A stretch of 64,000 bases of DNA. Source: Saccharopolyspora erythraea NRRL 2338. Lineage in GTDB: Bacteria > Actinomycetota > Actinomycetes > Mycobacteriales > Pseudonocardiaceae. The stretch spans positions 7,491,584 to 7,555,583 of the forward strand of contig NC_009142.1 in the NCBI RefSeq assembly GCF_000062885.1. The letters are read 5' to 3'. A model generated the notes under the pieces. The model did not search any database. It had not been told where the DNA came from and saw only the letters and a program-made list of their open reading frames with translations. A program made the translations under genes and the position numbers. Positions within the stretch are counted from its first letter, which is position 1. Every line of letters starts with the position of its first letter. Positions 20,023 to 31,229 of this stretch are shown piece after piece.

Positions 20023-21153
20023 TCAGCGGCGGAGCATCAGGCCGACCTTCTGGAACTCCTTCAGCTCCCGGTAGCCGGTCTTGGCCATCGCGCGGCGCAG
20101 GCCGCCGAAGAGGTTGAGCACGCCCAGCGGGTCGCTGCTGGGACCGAACAGCACGGTCTCCAGATCGGCGCCGGCACCGTCGAACGCGGTGATCTCGCTG
20201 CGCGGCAGGCTCGGGTGGGCCGCGGCCGCGGTCCAGTAGTAGCCCTGCGCCGGGGACTCCGACGCCTCCGCCAGCGCCTCGCCGAGCATGACCGCGTCGG
20301 CCCCGCACGCGATCGCCTTGGCGATGTCACCGGAGAAATTCAGCGCACCGTCGGCCAGCACGTGCACGTAGCGGCCGCCGGTCTCGTCGAGGTAGTCGCG
20401 GCGCGCGGCGGCGGCGTCGGCGATCGCGGTCGCCATCGGCACACCGATGCCGAGCACCTGGGTCGTGGTCGCCGACCGGGACTCGCCGAAGCCGACGATC
20501 ACGCCGGCCGCGCCGGTGCGCATCAGGTGCATCGCGGTGCGGTAGTCGCCGACACCGCCGGCGATCACCGGGACGTCCAGCTCGGCGATGAAGCGCTTGA
20601 GGTTCAGCGGCTCGCCGTCGCGGGCGACGTGCTCGGCCGAGACGATGGTGCCCTGCACCATCAGCACCTCGACACCGGCGGCCAGCAGGTGCGGGGTCAG
20701 CTCCTCGGCATGCTGCGGGCTGACTCGCGCCGCCACCGTGACCCCGGAGTCCTTGACCTGCTTGATCGCCAGCGCCAGCAGGTCGGGCCGGATCGGCGCG
20801 GCGTGCAGCTTCTGCAGCAGCTTCTGCGCGACCGCCGGGTCGGGCTCCTCCTCGGCGGCGCGCACCACCTCGGCCAGGCGCTCTTCGACGTTCTCGTGCC
20901 GCGCCCACAGGCCCTCGGCGTTGAGCACGCCCAGCCCGCCCAGCTCACCGACGCGGACCGCGGTCGCGGGCGAGACGATCGCGTCGGTCGGGTGCGTGAC
21001 CAGCGGGATGTCGAAGCGGTAGGCGTCGATCTGCCAGGCCAGCGAGACGTCCTTGGACGAGCGGGTACGCCGTGACGGCACGATCTCCACGTCGTCGAGG
21101 TCGTAGCCGCGCATGGCCGTACGGCCCATGCCGATCTCCACCAGATCCCGCAC
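20023..21153 (-). CDS. guaB3: GuaB3-type IMP dehydrogenase-related protein
   Basis: A 376-residue TIM-barrel protein of the IMPDH/GMPR superfamily, lacking the CBS pair. Conserved features include VEIVPSRRTRSSKDVSL, PVIAGGVGDYRTAMHL and ETGGRYVHVLADG. The loop that carries the catalytic Cys in true IMPDH (GSICTT in guaB next door) reads ESRSATT here, with Ala228 at the Cys position, so classic IMPDH chemistry is unlikely. The GTG start 21153 has GAGGAAGGGA upstream. It lies downstream of guaB, as in other actinobacteria, with a strong terminator hairpin between them. The role of GuaB3 in purine metabolism is unsettled. Confidence 0.9.
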   Translation of the reverse strand: MRDLVEIGMGRTAMRGYDLDDVEIVPSRRTRSSKDVSLAWQIDAYRFDIPLVTHPTDAIVSPATAVRVGELGGLGVLNAEGLWARHENVEERLAEVVRAAEEEPDPAVAQKLLQKLHAAPIRPDLLALAIKQVKDSGVTVAARVSPQHAEELTPHLLAAGVEVLMVQGTIVSAEHVARDGEPLNLKRFIAELDVPVIAGGVGDYRTAMHLMRTGAAGVIVGFGESRSATTTQVLGIGVPMATAIADAAAARRDYLDETGGRYVHVLADGALNFSGDIAKAIACGADAVMLGEALAEASESPAQGYYWTAAAAHPSLPRSEITAFDGAGADLETVLFGPSSDPLGVLNLFGGLRRAMAKTGYRELKEFQKVGLMLRR

Positions 21154-21279
21154 GTCAGTCCCTTCCTCGCGGCACCGCTGTCCAACGAGACATTGTCTCT
21201 ACGGCATCCGTGTGACGTGCATCCGGGGCACCCGGTAGCACCCGGTGCACGCTCGGCCACCAGCAGCGGCCGAGCCCGA

Positions 21280-21314
21280 CCGGTGGCGCGGCCCGTGCCG
21301 GGCCGCGCCACCGG
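21280..21314 (-). terminator. Strong hairpin after guaB
   Basis: A perfect 16-bp GC-rich stem with a 3-nt loop lies four bases past the guaB stop. It separates guaB from guaB3, which suggests they are at least partly independent transcripts. No T tract follows, as is common in actinobacteria. Confidence 0.7.
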
Positions 21315-21317
21315 CGC

Positions 21318-22853
<1,536 letters not shown>

Positions 22854-23095
22854 CTACGGTCCACAACCGAAGGGTGCGGGCGGTCTTGGGTGGCGCCGGG
22901 TCGTCGCCATACGTTGCAACACTGACTCGGCGAGGGGGATTCCAACATGATAGAGACCGCTGGTCAGTGCCCGAATGCCCCGTCCGCGGGCGGCCACCGG
23001 ACGCGGCCGCCGAGGTCCGCACCGACCGATGCCGCGGGGCAGCCCAGCCGACGCCGAACGTCGCGGGACTGGACACAGCCGGTACCGTGCGGGCC

Positions 23096-23488
23096 GTGCC
23101 GCACGATCCGTTGCCCCCAGACCCGTTCGCGGGTGACCCGGACGACCCGAGCATGACGCTCGGCGATCACGATCCCGAGTTCGGCCCGCCGCTCGGCGAC
23201 GAGGAGCAGGCCGAGCTGCTCGCGGACCTGACCGATCTGTCGGTTTACCAGGCGCTGCTGGAGCCCAGAGGCGTCCGGGGCATCGTCGTGGACTGCACCG
23301 ACTGCGGTGAATCTCACTACCACGACTGGGAGCTCCTGCGCGCCAGCCTGGAGCAGCTGCTCAACGACGGCCGGATGCGTCCGCACGAGCCCGCCTTCGA
23401 CCCCAACCCCGAGCAGTACGTGACCTGGGAGTACTGCCGCGGCTTCGCCGACGGCGTGACCGAGGCGGAGAACGAGAACAGCCACTGA
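23096..23488 (+). CDS. DUF5319 family protein
   Basis: About 130 residues, closely like mycobacterial Rv3412 from memory: LPPDPFAGDPDDPS near the start, VVDCTDCGESHYHDWELLR, and MRPHEPAFDPNPEQYVTWEYCRGFAD. The CxxC plus His pair could bind a metal; that is speculative. Function is unknown, but the gene is regularly found between guaB and the sigD-rsdA pair in actinobacteria. The frame is open back to 22874; the start at GTG 23096 (or 23087) is chosen from the family's usual N-terminus. Confidence 0.8.
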   Translation: MPHDPLPPDPFAGDPDDPSMTLGDHDPEFGPPLGDEEQAELLADLTDLSVYQALLEPRGVRGIVVDCTDCGESHYHDWELLRASLEQLLNDGRMRPHEPAFDPNPEQYVTWEYCRGFADGVTEAENENSH

Positions 23489-23493
23489 CCTGG

Positions 23494-23602
23494 CGGCCGA
23501 CCGTCGGGCCTCGGCACTCGTGGCCAACCGTCGGGCCTCGGCACTCGCGTCCGACTGGCTGGCCCGGCACTCGCGGCCGACCGGCGGGCCCCCGGCGCCT
23601 CG
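23494..23602. repeat. Four imperfect tandem copies of a 27-bp unit
   Basis: Directly after the DUF5319 stop, the unit beginning GGCCGACCGTCGGGCC and ending GGCACTCG occurs at 23494-23520 and 23521-23547 (nearly identical), and in degenerate form at 23548-23573 and 23574-23602. There are no spacers, so this is not a CRISPR. It is noncoding as far as I can see. Confidence 0.7.
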
Positions 23603-23727
23603 CAGGGCGAGCGGGGCCACGTTCCTCTCCATCCCGATCACCGGGCTCGCCCGGGCGCGAAGAACCTCACCCACGCGCAGCGGCGGACCGTCCGATGCGC
23701 CCGCGAGACCCACCCGCTGAAAGAAGA

Positions 23728-23752
23728 AGGGCCCCGCCTGCGGCAGGGCCCT
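23728..23752 (-). terminator. Rho-independent terminator of sigD-rsdA
   Basis: The stem AGGGCCC/GGGCCCT with an 11-nt loop, read on the minus strand, is followed by TTCTTCTTT. It lies 14 bp after the rsdA stop and protects the convergent DUF5319 gene. Confidence 0.8.
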
Positions 23753-23765
23753 CTCCTCGGTTCGA

Positions 23766-25169
23766 TCAGTTGGACGGGAACAGTCCCGAGCCCCACGACG
23801 GGCCGGTGTTGCTCGACGGGTGGTCGGTGCTGCCACTGCCGCTGGTCTCGCTCGGCCGCGACGAAGTCTCCGTCGGCTGCGTCGACGTGCTCGGCGTCGT
23901 CGACGGCGTGGAGGTCGGCGGCGTGGGCGGCGGTGGCGGCGGGAGCGATCCGCTCGGCGGCGGGAGCGACGACGACGAGGACTGCTCTGTCGAGCTCGAC
24001 GGCATGTCGGGGTACCAGGTGCCGTCCTCGCCCATCCGCGCGGTCAGCGAAGCGTGCGCGGCCTGCAGGTCCTCCAGACCGTGCTCGGCGTCGACGTCCT
24101 GCATCATGTCGTGCGCCCGGTCCAGCGCGGCCTCCGCGCCGTTGCGGTCGCCGAGGTCCAGCGCACCTTCGGCGCGGTGCAGGTCGTCCTTGGCCGACGA
24201 CGCGGCCTGCGCCATCCGGGCGTGGTCGGTGTAGAGCACCTGCGCCACACCCCACAGCGCGTCGCCGGGCATGGCGTCGCGCGCGGCCAGGCCGACACCG
24301 GTGAAGGTGATCATCAGCACCGCGGCCGCGGAGGCCACCGGCACCAGGTGCCTGCGCTTGAGCCTGCGCCGGGGCCGCCGGGCCTCGGCGATCGTGGCGA
24401 CCGCCGTGTCGACGTCGACGAGCTCGCCGATAGGCGCGGCGTCGATGTCCTGGCGCCACGCGACCAGCAGCGCGTCCAGCGTGGGATCACCGCCGGCGGC
24501 CGGGACGTCGGGGTTGGTGCCGCCGAGCATGTCCAGCAGCGCGTCGTCCGCTTGCAGCTCGGACAGGTCGACCCGCTCGCCCTCTTCGCCCTCGTCCAGC
24601 GCGACCAGTTCGTCGGCGTCGGCGTCGGGACGCGGCCGGAAGGCGATCACCTCGGCGGTCCGGTCGAATCGCTCCGTGGCGGCCGTTCCACCGGAAGTCT
24701 CGTCGGCGCCGGATTCCGCCCGCTGCGCGGATTCCTGGTCACCGTCCCGCACCGACGCGTCGGCGCGCTGCTCGCCGTCGGCACCGCCCGCCGCGGAAAT
24801 CTGCTCCTGGGGAACGGAAATCCGCTCGTCGGCGCCGGAAGACCGCTCCTGCGACCGCGTGTCGTGCGAGCCGGCCGCACCGATGGCATGCTCGGTGGTA
24901 CCGCCGGACTCCACGGCGTCGCGCGGTCCGCAGACGTGCAGGCCGGCCGCGTCTTCCCGACCGGAGGCCGTGTTGCGGGTGCCAGTGGTCCCAGACTCAG
25001 CGGAGTCGGAAACTCGGTGGTTTTCGTTCAGTTCAGTCCCATCGCCGGCGTCGGCGGAGCCGGGAAGTGCCTCCCGGTCGTCCTCGACGCGCGAACGGTC
25101 GTCCTGCTGGCCGGACTCGACACGGTCGCGTCCCGCCTCTTCACCCCCGGGCCCTTTCCGCTCAGCCAC
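23766..25169 (-). CDS. rsdA: Anti-sigma-D factor, RsdA-like
   Basis: A 467-residue membrane protein. A polar, Ser/Glu/Gly-rich N-terminal region of about 160 residues precedes the likely sigma-binding segment (LSELQADDALLDMLGG, 202-217, then WRQDIDAAPIGELVDVDTAV). One membrane helix is at 275-297. A helical extracytoplasmic part (WGVAQVLYTDHARMAQAASSAKDD) and a long Ser/Pro/Thr tail follow. It is much longer than the mycobacterial protein because of the two low-complexity regions. The GTG start follows the sigD stop immediately (TGAGTG), implying translational coupling. Regulated proteolysis of such factors releases SigD; here that is inferred. Confidence 0.85.
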   Translation of the reverse strand: MAERKGPGGEEAGRDRVESGQQDDRSRVEDDREALPGSADAGDGTELNENHRVSDSAESGTTGTRNTASGREDAAGLHVCGPRDAVESGGTTEHAIGAAGSHDTRSQERSSGADERISVPQEQISAAGGADGEQRADASVRDGDQESAQRAESGADETSGGTAATERFDRTAEVIAFRPRPDADADELVALDEGEEGERVDLSELQADDALLDMLGGTNPDVPAAGGDPTLDALLVAWRQDIDAAPIGELVDVDTAVATIAEARRPRRRLKRRHLVPVASAAAVLMITFTGVGLAARDAMPGDALWGVAQVLYTDHARMAQAASSAKDDLHRAEGALDLGDRNGAEAALDRAHDMMQDVDAEHGLEDLQAAHASLTARMGEDGTWYPDMPSSSTEQSSSSSLPPPSGSLPPPPPPTPPTSTPSTTPSTSTQPTETSSRPSETSGSGSTDHPSSNTGPSWGSGLFPSN

Positions 25170-25742
25170 TCAGACCACCTCCTCCGCGGACAGCGTCTTT
25201 CTCAGCCGGGCCAATGCACGGTGCTGTGCCACTCGCACCGCCCCCGGCGTCGAACCGACCGCTTCGGCGGTTTCCTCCGCGGACAACCCGACGACCACCC
25301 GGAGCAGCAGGATCTCCCGCTGCTTGGCCGGGAGGACGCGCAGAAGTTGCGCCATCCTGCCCGAAAGCTCACCTTGCATGGCCCGCTGCTCTGGTCCGGC
25401 CTCGGATTCCGGGGTGTCCGGAACGTCCGCGACCGGTTCGGAGCGGTTGCGGGCCGACGCGCGGTGCGCATCAGCCACCTTGTGTGCGGCGATGCCGTAC
25501 ACGAACGCCAGAAACGGACGTCCCTGGTCCCGGTAACTGGGCAACGCCGTGAGAACGGCGAGGCACACTTCCTGGGCGACGTCGTCCGCCGAAGCGAACG
25601 AACGCTCGTTACGTCCGACTCTGGCGCGGCAGTACCGCACCACCAAAGGACGGATTTCGGCCAGCAAGCGCTCGATCGACTGGCGATCGCCGTCGACGGC
25701 GGCGCTTACAAGAGCGTCCAGCCCGTCCCCCACGTTGGTCAT
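25170..25742 (-). CDS. sigD: RNA polymerase sigma factor SigD (ECF-type)
   Basis: A 190-residue sigma-70-family factor with regions 2 (SADDVAQEVCLAVLTALPSY) and 4 (LPAKQREILLLRVVVGLS, then STPGAVRVAQHRALARLR). The ATG at 25742 is preferred; the frame is open to 25814. It is followed without gap by its membrane anti-sigma factor. The gene order sigD-rsdA next to guaB and whiB3/whiD matches Mycobacterium tuberculosis. Its regulon here is unknown. Confidence 0.9.
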   Translation of the reverse strand: MTNVGDGLDALVSAAVDGDRQSIERLLAEIRPLVVRYCRARVGRNERSFASADDVAQEVCLAVLTALPSYRDQGRPFLAFVYGIAAHKVADAHRASARNRSEPVADVPDTPESEAGPEQRAMQGELSGRMAQLLRVLPAKQREILLLRVVVGLSAEETAEAVGSTPGAVRVAQHRALARLRKTLSAEEVV

Positions 25743-26236
25743 CGCAGACAGCAGCCCTGGTGTTACGCGTTCAAGCGACTCGGATTGTCCCGGCGAACTT
25801 CGCGTGCACCGCACGCCGCGCCGAGCTCACCGTACCGGGCAGAGGTCGCTCCCTGAACAGGGAGTGGGGGAAGGCGGCCGTGGTCGTCACGTCTCCACAC
25901 TTACCAGATGCCGCCGTTTCCCACGTTTGCCGAGGCAGGCGAACGGGTGAACCGAGTTCCACGGAAAAGATGATGATCTTGGCGACTCCCACCGGAACGG
26001 CGAATCGCCGCGGCAGTCGCCGGACACGCCGAAGCCTGCTCCCGCGCTCTTGGTCCGGACCGATCGTGGCGTCCGCCACGTCGAGAAGGTGGCCGGGGCC
26101 CGCCCGGTACGACCGAGTGCCCTTGGAAGGGTGACGCGGATCATGGTCTTGCCGGGCGGCTTCCCGGATCGCCGGTGCCGGAGCAGGCTCGTCGTGAGCG
26201 GAGCCACAGAGCAGGAAGGTGCACCTGCTCGACGGA
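25743..26236. other. Intergenic region upstream of sigD
   Basis: This stretch lies between the sigD start and the bldM-like stop, both minus strand. I see no gene. A short inverted repeat CTCCCTG-AA-CAGGGAG at 25849-25864 is about 110 bp before the sigD start, perhaps an operator; its 2-nt loop is too tight for a terminator. Confidence 0.4.
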
Positions 26237-26833
26237 TCAGGCGACCAGACCGCGCCGGAACCCGTGCGCCACGGCCTGGGCCCGGTCGCGCACGCCGAGC
26301 TTGCGGAACAGCCGGCGGGCGTGGGTCTTGACCGTGTCTTCCGAGAGGTAGAGCTCGCGGCCGATCTGGCCGTTGCTCTTGCCCTGGCTCATCCCGCGCA
26401 GCACCTGCAGCTCGCGCTCGGTCAGCTGCACACCGGGGTCCGACGGCTGCCGGGGAGCGGGCACCGAGGTGCTCGCGAGCGTGTGCGCCAGGGCCGCGAC
26501 CAGCTCGGGCCGCGAGGCGTCCCAGCGGAGGTAGCCGCGGGCACCGCCGGCGATCGCCGCCGCGATGCTGCCCGCGTCGTCCGGGGCACCGAACACGATC
26601 ACGTTCGCTTGCGGGTGGGCCGAGACAAGTCGGCGGGTGGCCTCCACACCGTTGGGGACAGCGCGTTGGGTACCGACGAGCACGACGTCCACGGCTTGCC
26701 GCGAAAAACGGGCGAGCAACTCGTCACCGTGTGCTACGCAATCGATCCGGCTCACTCCGGGGACAGCAGACATCACACGAGTGAGCCCTTCCCGGACGCT
26801 ACGCCGGTCATCGCAGATCAGGACCGTCGTCAC
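26237..26833 (-). CDS. BldM-like orphan response regulator with degenerate receiver
   Basis: A 198-residue protein. The receiver keeps the acidic pair CDD (residues 7-9), but the phospho-acceptor position reads VLVGT with Gly54 in place of Asp. The conserved Lys is replaced in YLRWDAS. The C-terminal LuxR HTH (LTERELQVLRGMSQGKSNGQ, KTHARRLFRKLG) closely matches Streptomyces BldM, and the locus (near whiD and groEL1/groES) is syntenic with bldM. BldM controls development, alone or as a heterodimer with WhiI. No histidine kinase is adjacent. Phosphorylation of this copy at the standard site is impossible as written. Confidence 0.85.
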   Translation of the reverse strand: MTTVLICDDRRSVREGLTRVMSAVPGVSRIDCVAHGDELLARFSRQAVDVVLVGTQRAVPNGVEATRRLVSAHPQANVIVFGAPDDAGSIAAAIAGGARGYLRWDASRPELVAALAHTLASTSVPAPRQPSDPGVQLTERELQVLRGMSQGKSNGQIGRELYLSEDTVKTHARRLFRKLGVRDRAQAVAHGFRRGLVA

Positions 26834-27128
26834 GGGAACTCCTTCCTGCAGGCGAGTGACGTTCCATAACCCCTATCGGACGCCGTGGGCCAAACCTTGA
26901 CACGATCCGGTGCTTAATCCGTCAAGAAATTCTGCGGCCCCGCGGACGGGCCCGGTTCACCGGAACGGAGCAAGGTCCGACACGAGCGGAGCAGTGGATC
27001 GTGATCAAGGCCCATAGCTGCGGAATTCACCCGAACGCACCCCGTTCCGGGCCGCCGTCGCCCGTCTTCGTGAAATCGCTTCACTCACCCGCACACCACT
27101 ATGTGATTTGCGACACACTGAGCTTAAC

Positions 27129-28232
27129 TCAGGCGAGCACGGTCTCCGAGACGCGTGCGACCGCCGTGCCCAGTGAGTCGAGCAGCTCGACATGTGCCGG
27201 CAGCGGCTCCTGCGCCCAGCCCGCCCCGGCCACGAACGCGCGCGCCCGCTGGCGGGTGATGGGGATGTCGCCGATGAGCTTCGCCGAGGCGTAGTTCGGC
27301 TGCCCCGCCCACAGCACCACCGCCGCCGGGGCGGCGCGGCGGACGGCCGCGTCGAGCCCCTCCCTGGGCAGCGCGGCGCCGAACAGCCGGTGCCCGACCC
27401 GGTTGGCCGCCAGTGCGGCGGCGAGCGCGACCAACTCCAGCTCCTGGCCCTCGCCGGGCACCGGCGCTAAGACGACCGGGCGCGGGTTGAGCGGCGCCGC
27501 GGCGCCCGCGATGACCGACCGCAGCGCGGTCGAGGCGCAGTCCGACAGCAGTTGCAGGGCCTCGACGCCGGTGCCCGAGCGCTGCCACCGCTCGCTGATC
27601 GCCCGCAGCACCGGCTGGAGCACTTCGTTCCAGGTCGCCACCACGCCCTCGGCCGCGACCGCCTCGAGCAGCAGCCGCTGGATGGACCAGGAGTCGAGCG
27701 CCAGGGCCGCCCGGCCCAGCCCGCGCGCCCGCGGCCCGGCGCCGGAAAGCTTCAGGCCCCGGCCACCGGTGTTGGTGCCGGGGTCGAGGGCCATCGCACC
27801 GCCGTCGTCGCCGTCGATGACGCCGGAGAACAGCACCGGCTCGTCGGCCTCGCCCTCCACGCGCGGCGCGGATCCGGCCTCGGCCGGGTAGCGCTGCGAC
27901 AGCGGCGCGGTCGTGGACCGGGCGAACCGGGCGGCCTCGGCCGGCGAGGCACCGCGCAGCAGGGCGCGCTGCATCTGCTCCAGCCGCGCGATGTCGTCGG
28001 GTCCGTAGCGCCGGTGACGGCCGGTGGTGTGGTCGCTGGGTCCGAGCCCGTACCGGCGGTCCCAGGTCCGCAGGGTCGCCGGGGCCACGCCCAGCCGGCG
28101 GGCGACGGCCGCGACGGTCAGCCGCGGCTGGTCGCCATCGACGCCGGAGGCACCGCCGGAATGTCCGGATTCGCCGATGCGAGTGGAGTCGTCCTGCCCT
28201 TGCGCAGGTTCCGGCGTCGTCACCCGGCACAT
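27129..28232 (-). CDS. MerR-family regulator with B12-binding-like C-terminal domain
   Basis: About 367 residues. After a polar N-terminal stretch, residues about 37-105 form a MerR winged HTH (LTVAAVARRLGVAPATLRTW, GRHRRYGPDDIARLEQMQ). The C-terminal half resembles the helical plus Rossmann-like fold of cobalamin/light-sensing MerR proteins (VVLAPVPGEGQELELVALAA), but I do not see the cobalamin DxHxxG motif, so ligand binding is doubtful. The start is uncertain (ATG 28232, GTG 28223 or ATG 28259). It is divergent from the whiD gene about 190 bp away, and may share its promoter region. Confidence 0.8.
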   Translation of the reverse strand: MCRVTTPEPAQGQDDSTRIGESGHSGGASGVDGDQPRLTVAAVARRLGVAPATLRTWDRRYGLGPSDHTTGRHRRYGPDDIARLEQMQRALLRGASPAEAARFARSTTAPLSQRYPAEAGSAPRVEGEADEPVLFSGVIDGDDGGAMALDPGTNTGGRGLKLSGAGPRARGLGRAALALDSWSIQRLLLEAVAAEGVVATWNEVLQPVLRAISERWQRSGTGVEALQLLSDCASTALRSVIAGAAAPLNPRPVVLAPVPGEGQELELVALAAALAANRVGHRLFGAALPREGLDAAVRRAAPAAVVLWAGQPNYASAKLIGDIPITRQRARAFVAGAGWAQEPLPAHVELLDSLGTAVARVSETVLA

Positions 28233-28426
28233 GTTCCGGTTCCGGGGCGACCGGAGCAAGCCGGTGCGCGGCGGATCTTGCCGATCAAGGAGATCACTCC
28301 AACGGTGAACAGCTTTTGACTCGATAAGGGTTGAACAAGTTTTGGCGCGGTTCTACCGTAGATCGCGCGAGGCCGCGGCGGTCGCCGCGGCAGGGAGGGG
28401 ATCCACCACTGGAGGTGGTTGTCGCA

Positions 28427-28729
28427 ATGGCGGACACTCGACGTCTTCCAGGACCGAACGCCGATATCTGGGATTGGCAGATACGGGGCTCCTGCAGAGG
28501 CATGGACAGCGCGTACTTCTTCCATCCGGACGGCGAACGGGGGCCGGCGCGGGCCCGGCGCGAGGCGAAGGCAAAAGAGGTTTGCCAGCGTTGCCCCGTA
28601 CTTGAGCAGTGCCGACGGCACGCACTGACGGTGCAGGAGCCGTACGGAATCTGGGGCGGGCTGTCCGAATCCGAACGCGAAGTGATCATCAAGTCCCGCA
28701 AGCGCCGGGTCGCCGCCCTGGCCAGCTGA
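28427..28729 (+). CDS. whiD: WhiB-family iron-sulfur regulator (WhiD/WhiB3)
   Basis: A 100-residue protein that matches WhiD/WhiB3 very well: LPGPNADIWDWQIRGSCRGM, YFFHPDGERG, the Cys cluster KEVCQRCPVLEQC and the GVWGG-type turn EPYGIWGGLSE. With the earlier Cys there are four cluster ligands. WhiB proteins hold a redox- and NO-sensitive [4Fe-4S] cluster and bind the primary sigma factor. WhiD in Streptomyces is needed for spore maturation. The ATG at 28427 has GGAGGTGG nine bases upstream. Confidence 0.95.
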   Translation: MADTRRLPGPNADIWDWQIRGSCRGMDSAYFFHPDGERGPARARREAKAKEVCQRCPVLEQCRRHALTVQEPYGIWGGLSESEREVIIKSRKRRVAALAS

Positions 28730-28824
28730 ACTGGCGGAGCGGCGGACCCGGCATCGCCGGCCGCACCGGTCGCCGAATGACCACGAGGGGCGTCATTCGT
28801 CGGCGTGGCGGGGTGGCGATGCAC

Positions 28825-28858
28825 CTCGGGGCGGCACCCGCGTGGGTGCCGCCCCGAG
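28825..28858. terminator. Bidirectional terminator between whiD and groEL1
   Basis: A perfect 15-bp stem (CTCGGGGCGGCACCC and its complement) with loop GCGT lies between the convergent stops at 28729 and 28905. Confidence 0.75.
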
Positions 28859-28904
28859 TCCTGTTCGCGTGGTGCGCCGTTCACGGCCACCACCGTCGCG
28901 AACG

Positions 28905-30560
<1,656 letters not shown>

Positions 30561-30639
30561 TCAACGGCTCCCGGCATGCGACCGCCCCGGAGGTCCCGGT
30601 GGGACCGCCGGGGCGGTGGTTGCTCGCGGTGGCGGGTCG

Positions 30640-30930
30640 TCAGTTGACGACGGCCAGCACGTCGCGGGCGGAGAGGATCAGGTACTCCTCGCCGTTGTAC
30701 TTGACCTCGGTGCCGCCGTACTTGGAGTAGATGACGACGTCACCCTCCTTGACATCCACCGGGATGCGGGTGCCCTTGTCGTCGACGCGGCCCGGGCCCA
30801 CGGCCAGGACCTTGCCCTCCTGGGGCTTTTCCTTGGCGGTGTCCGGGATCACGATGCCGGACGCAGTCGTCGTCTCGGCCTCGCTCGCCTGGACAACGAT
30901 CTTGTCCTCAAGCGGCTTGATGCTCGCCAC
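30640..30930 (-). CDS. groES: 10-kDa co-chaperonin GroES
   Basis: A 96-residue protein with the family core [10 protein letters not shown], the mobile loop [19 protein letters not shown] and [14 protein letters not shown]. The start is GTG 30930 with GGAGG eight bases upstream; the frame continues upstream but nothing there belongs to the family. It caps GroEL and is first in the groES-groEL1 unit behind a CIRCE operator at 31035. Confidence 0.97.
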   Translation of the reverse strand: MASIKPLEDKIVVQASEAETTTASGIVIPDTAKEKPQEGKVLAVGPGRVDDKGTRIPVDVKEGDVVIYSKYGGTEVKYNGEEYLILSARDVLAVVN

Positions 30931-31034
30931 GGTGTGACCTCCACCTTCTGGGGCCTTCGAAGCGTTGGCTGGTTTCACGACGGCTCCGTGACTCCCCGCC
31001 GTCGCGGGTGCCGGGGCGCTCCGGCGCCGTTCGT

Positions 31035-31061
31035 CTAGCACTCTACCCACGCGAGTGCCAG
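31035..31061 (-). promoter_or_regulatory. CIRCE operator (HrcA binding site)
   Basis: CTAGCACTC, nine spacer bases, then GAGTGCCAG. This matches the CIRCE consensus TTAGCACTC-N9-GAGTGCTAA with conserved inner arms and exact spacing. It lies about 105 bp upstream of the groES start, so HrcA repression and heat-shock induction of groES-groEL1 are expected. Confidence 0.9.
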
Positions 31062-31229
31062 CGCTCAACAACGGGCTGCGGACATCCCCGCGACGACCAC
31101 CCGTACGAGGTTGCGCCGTTCGTCGGCAGACACGGCGGCGCGCGGTGTTCATGATGCGATCACCGGATACACGAATCTTTTTCATTTTTGGTGCGCATAC
31201 TCCACCGCGAGCTCAAGGGAGGAAGCCCG

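Noticed and set aside
25771..26079. A 102-codon minus-strand frame upstream of sigD
   Set aside because: No ribosome site, no domain, and mixed composition unlike neighbouring proteins.
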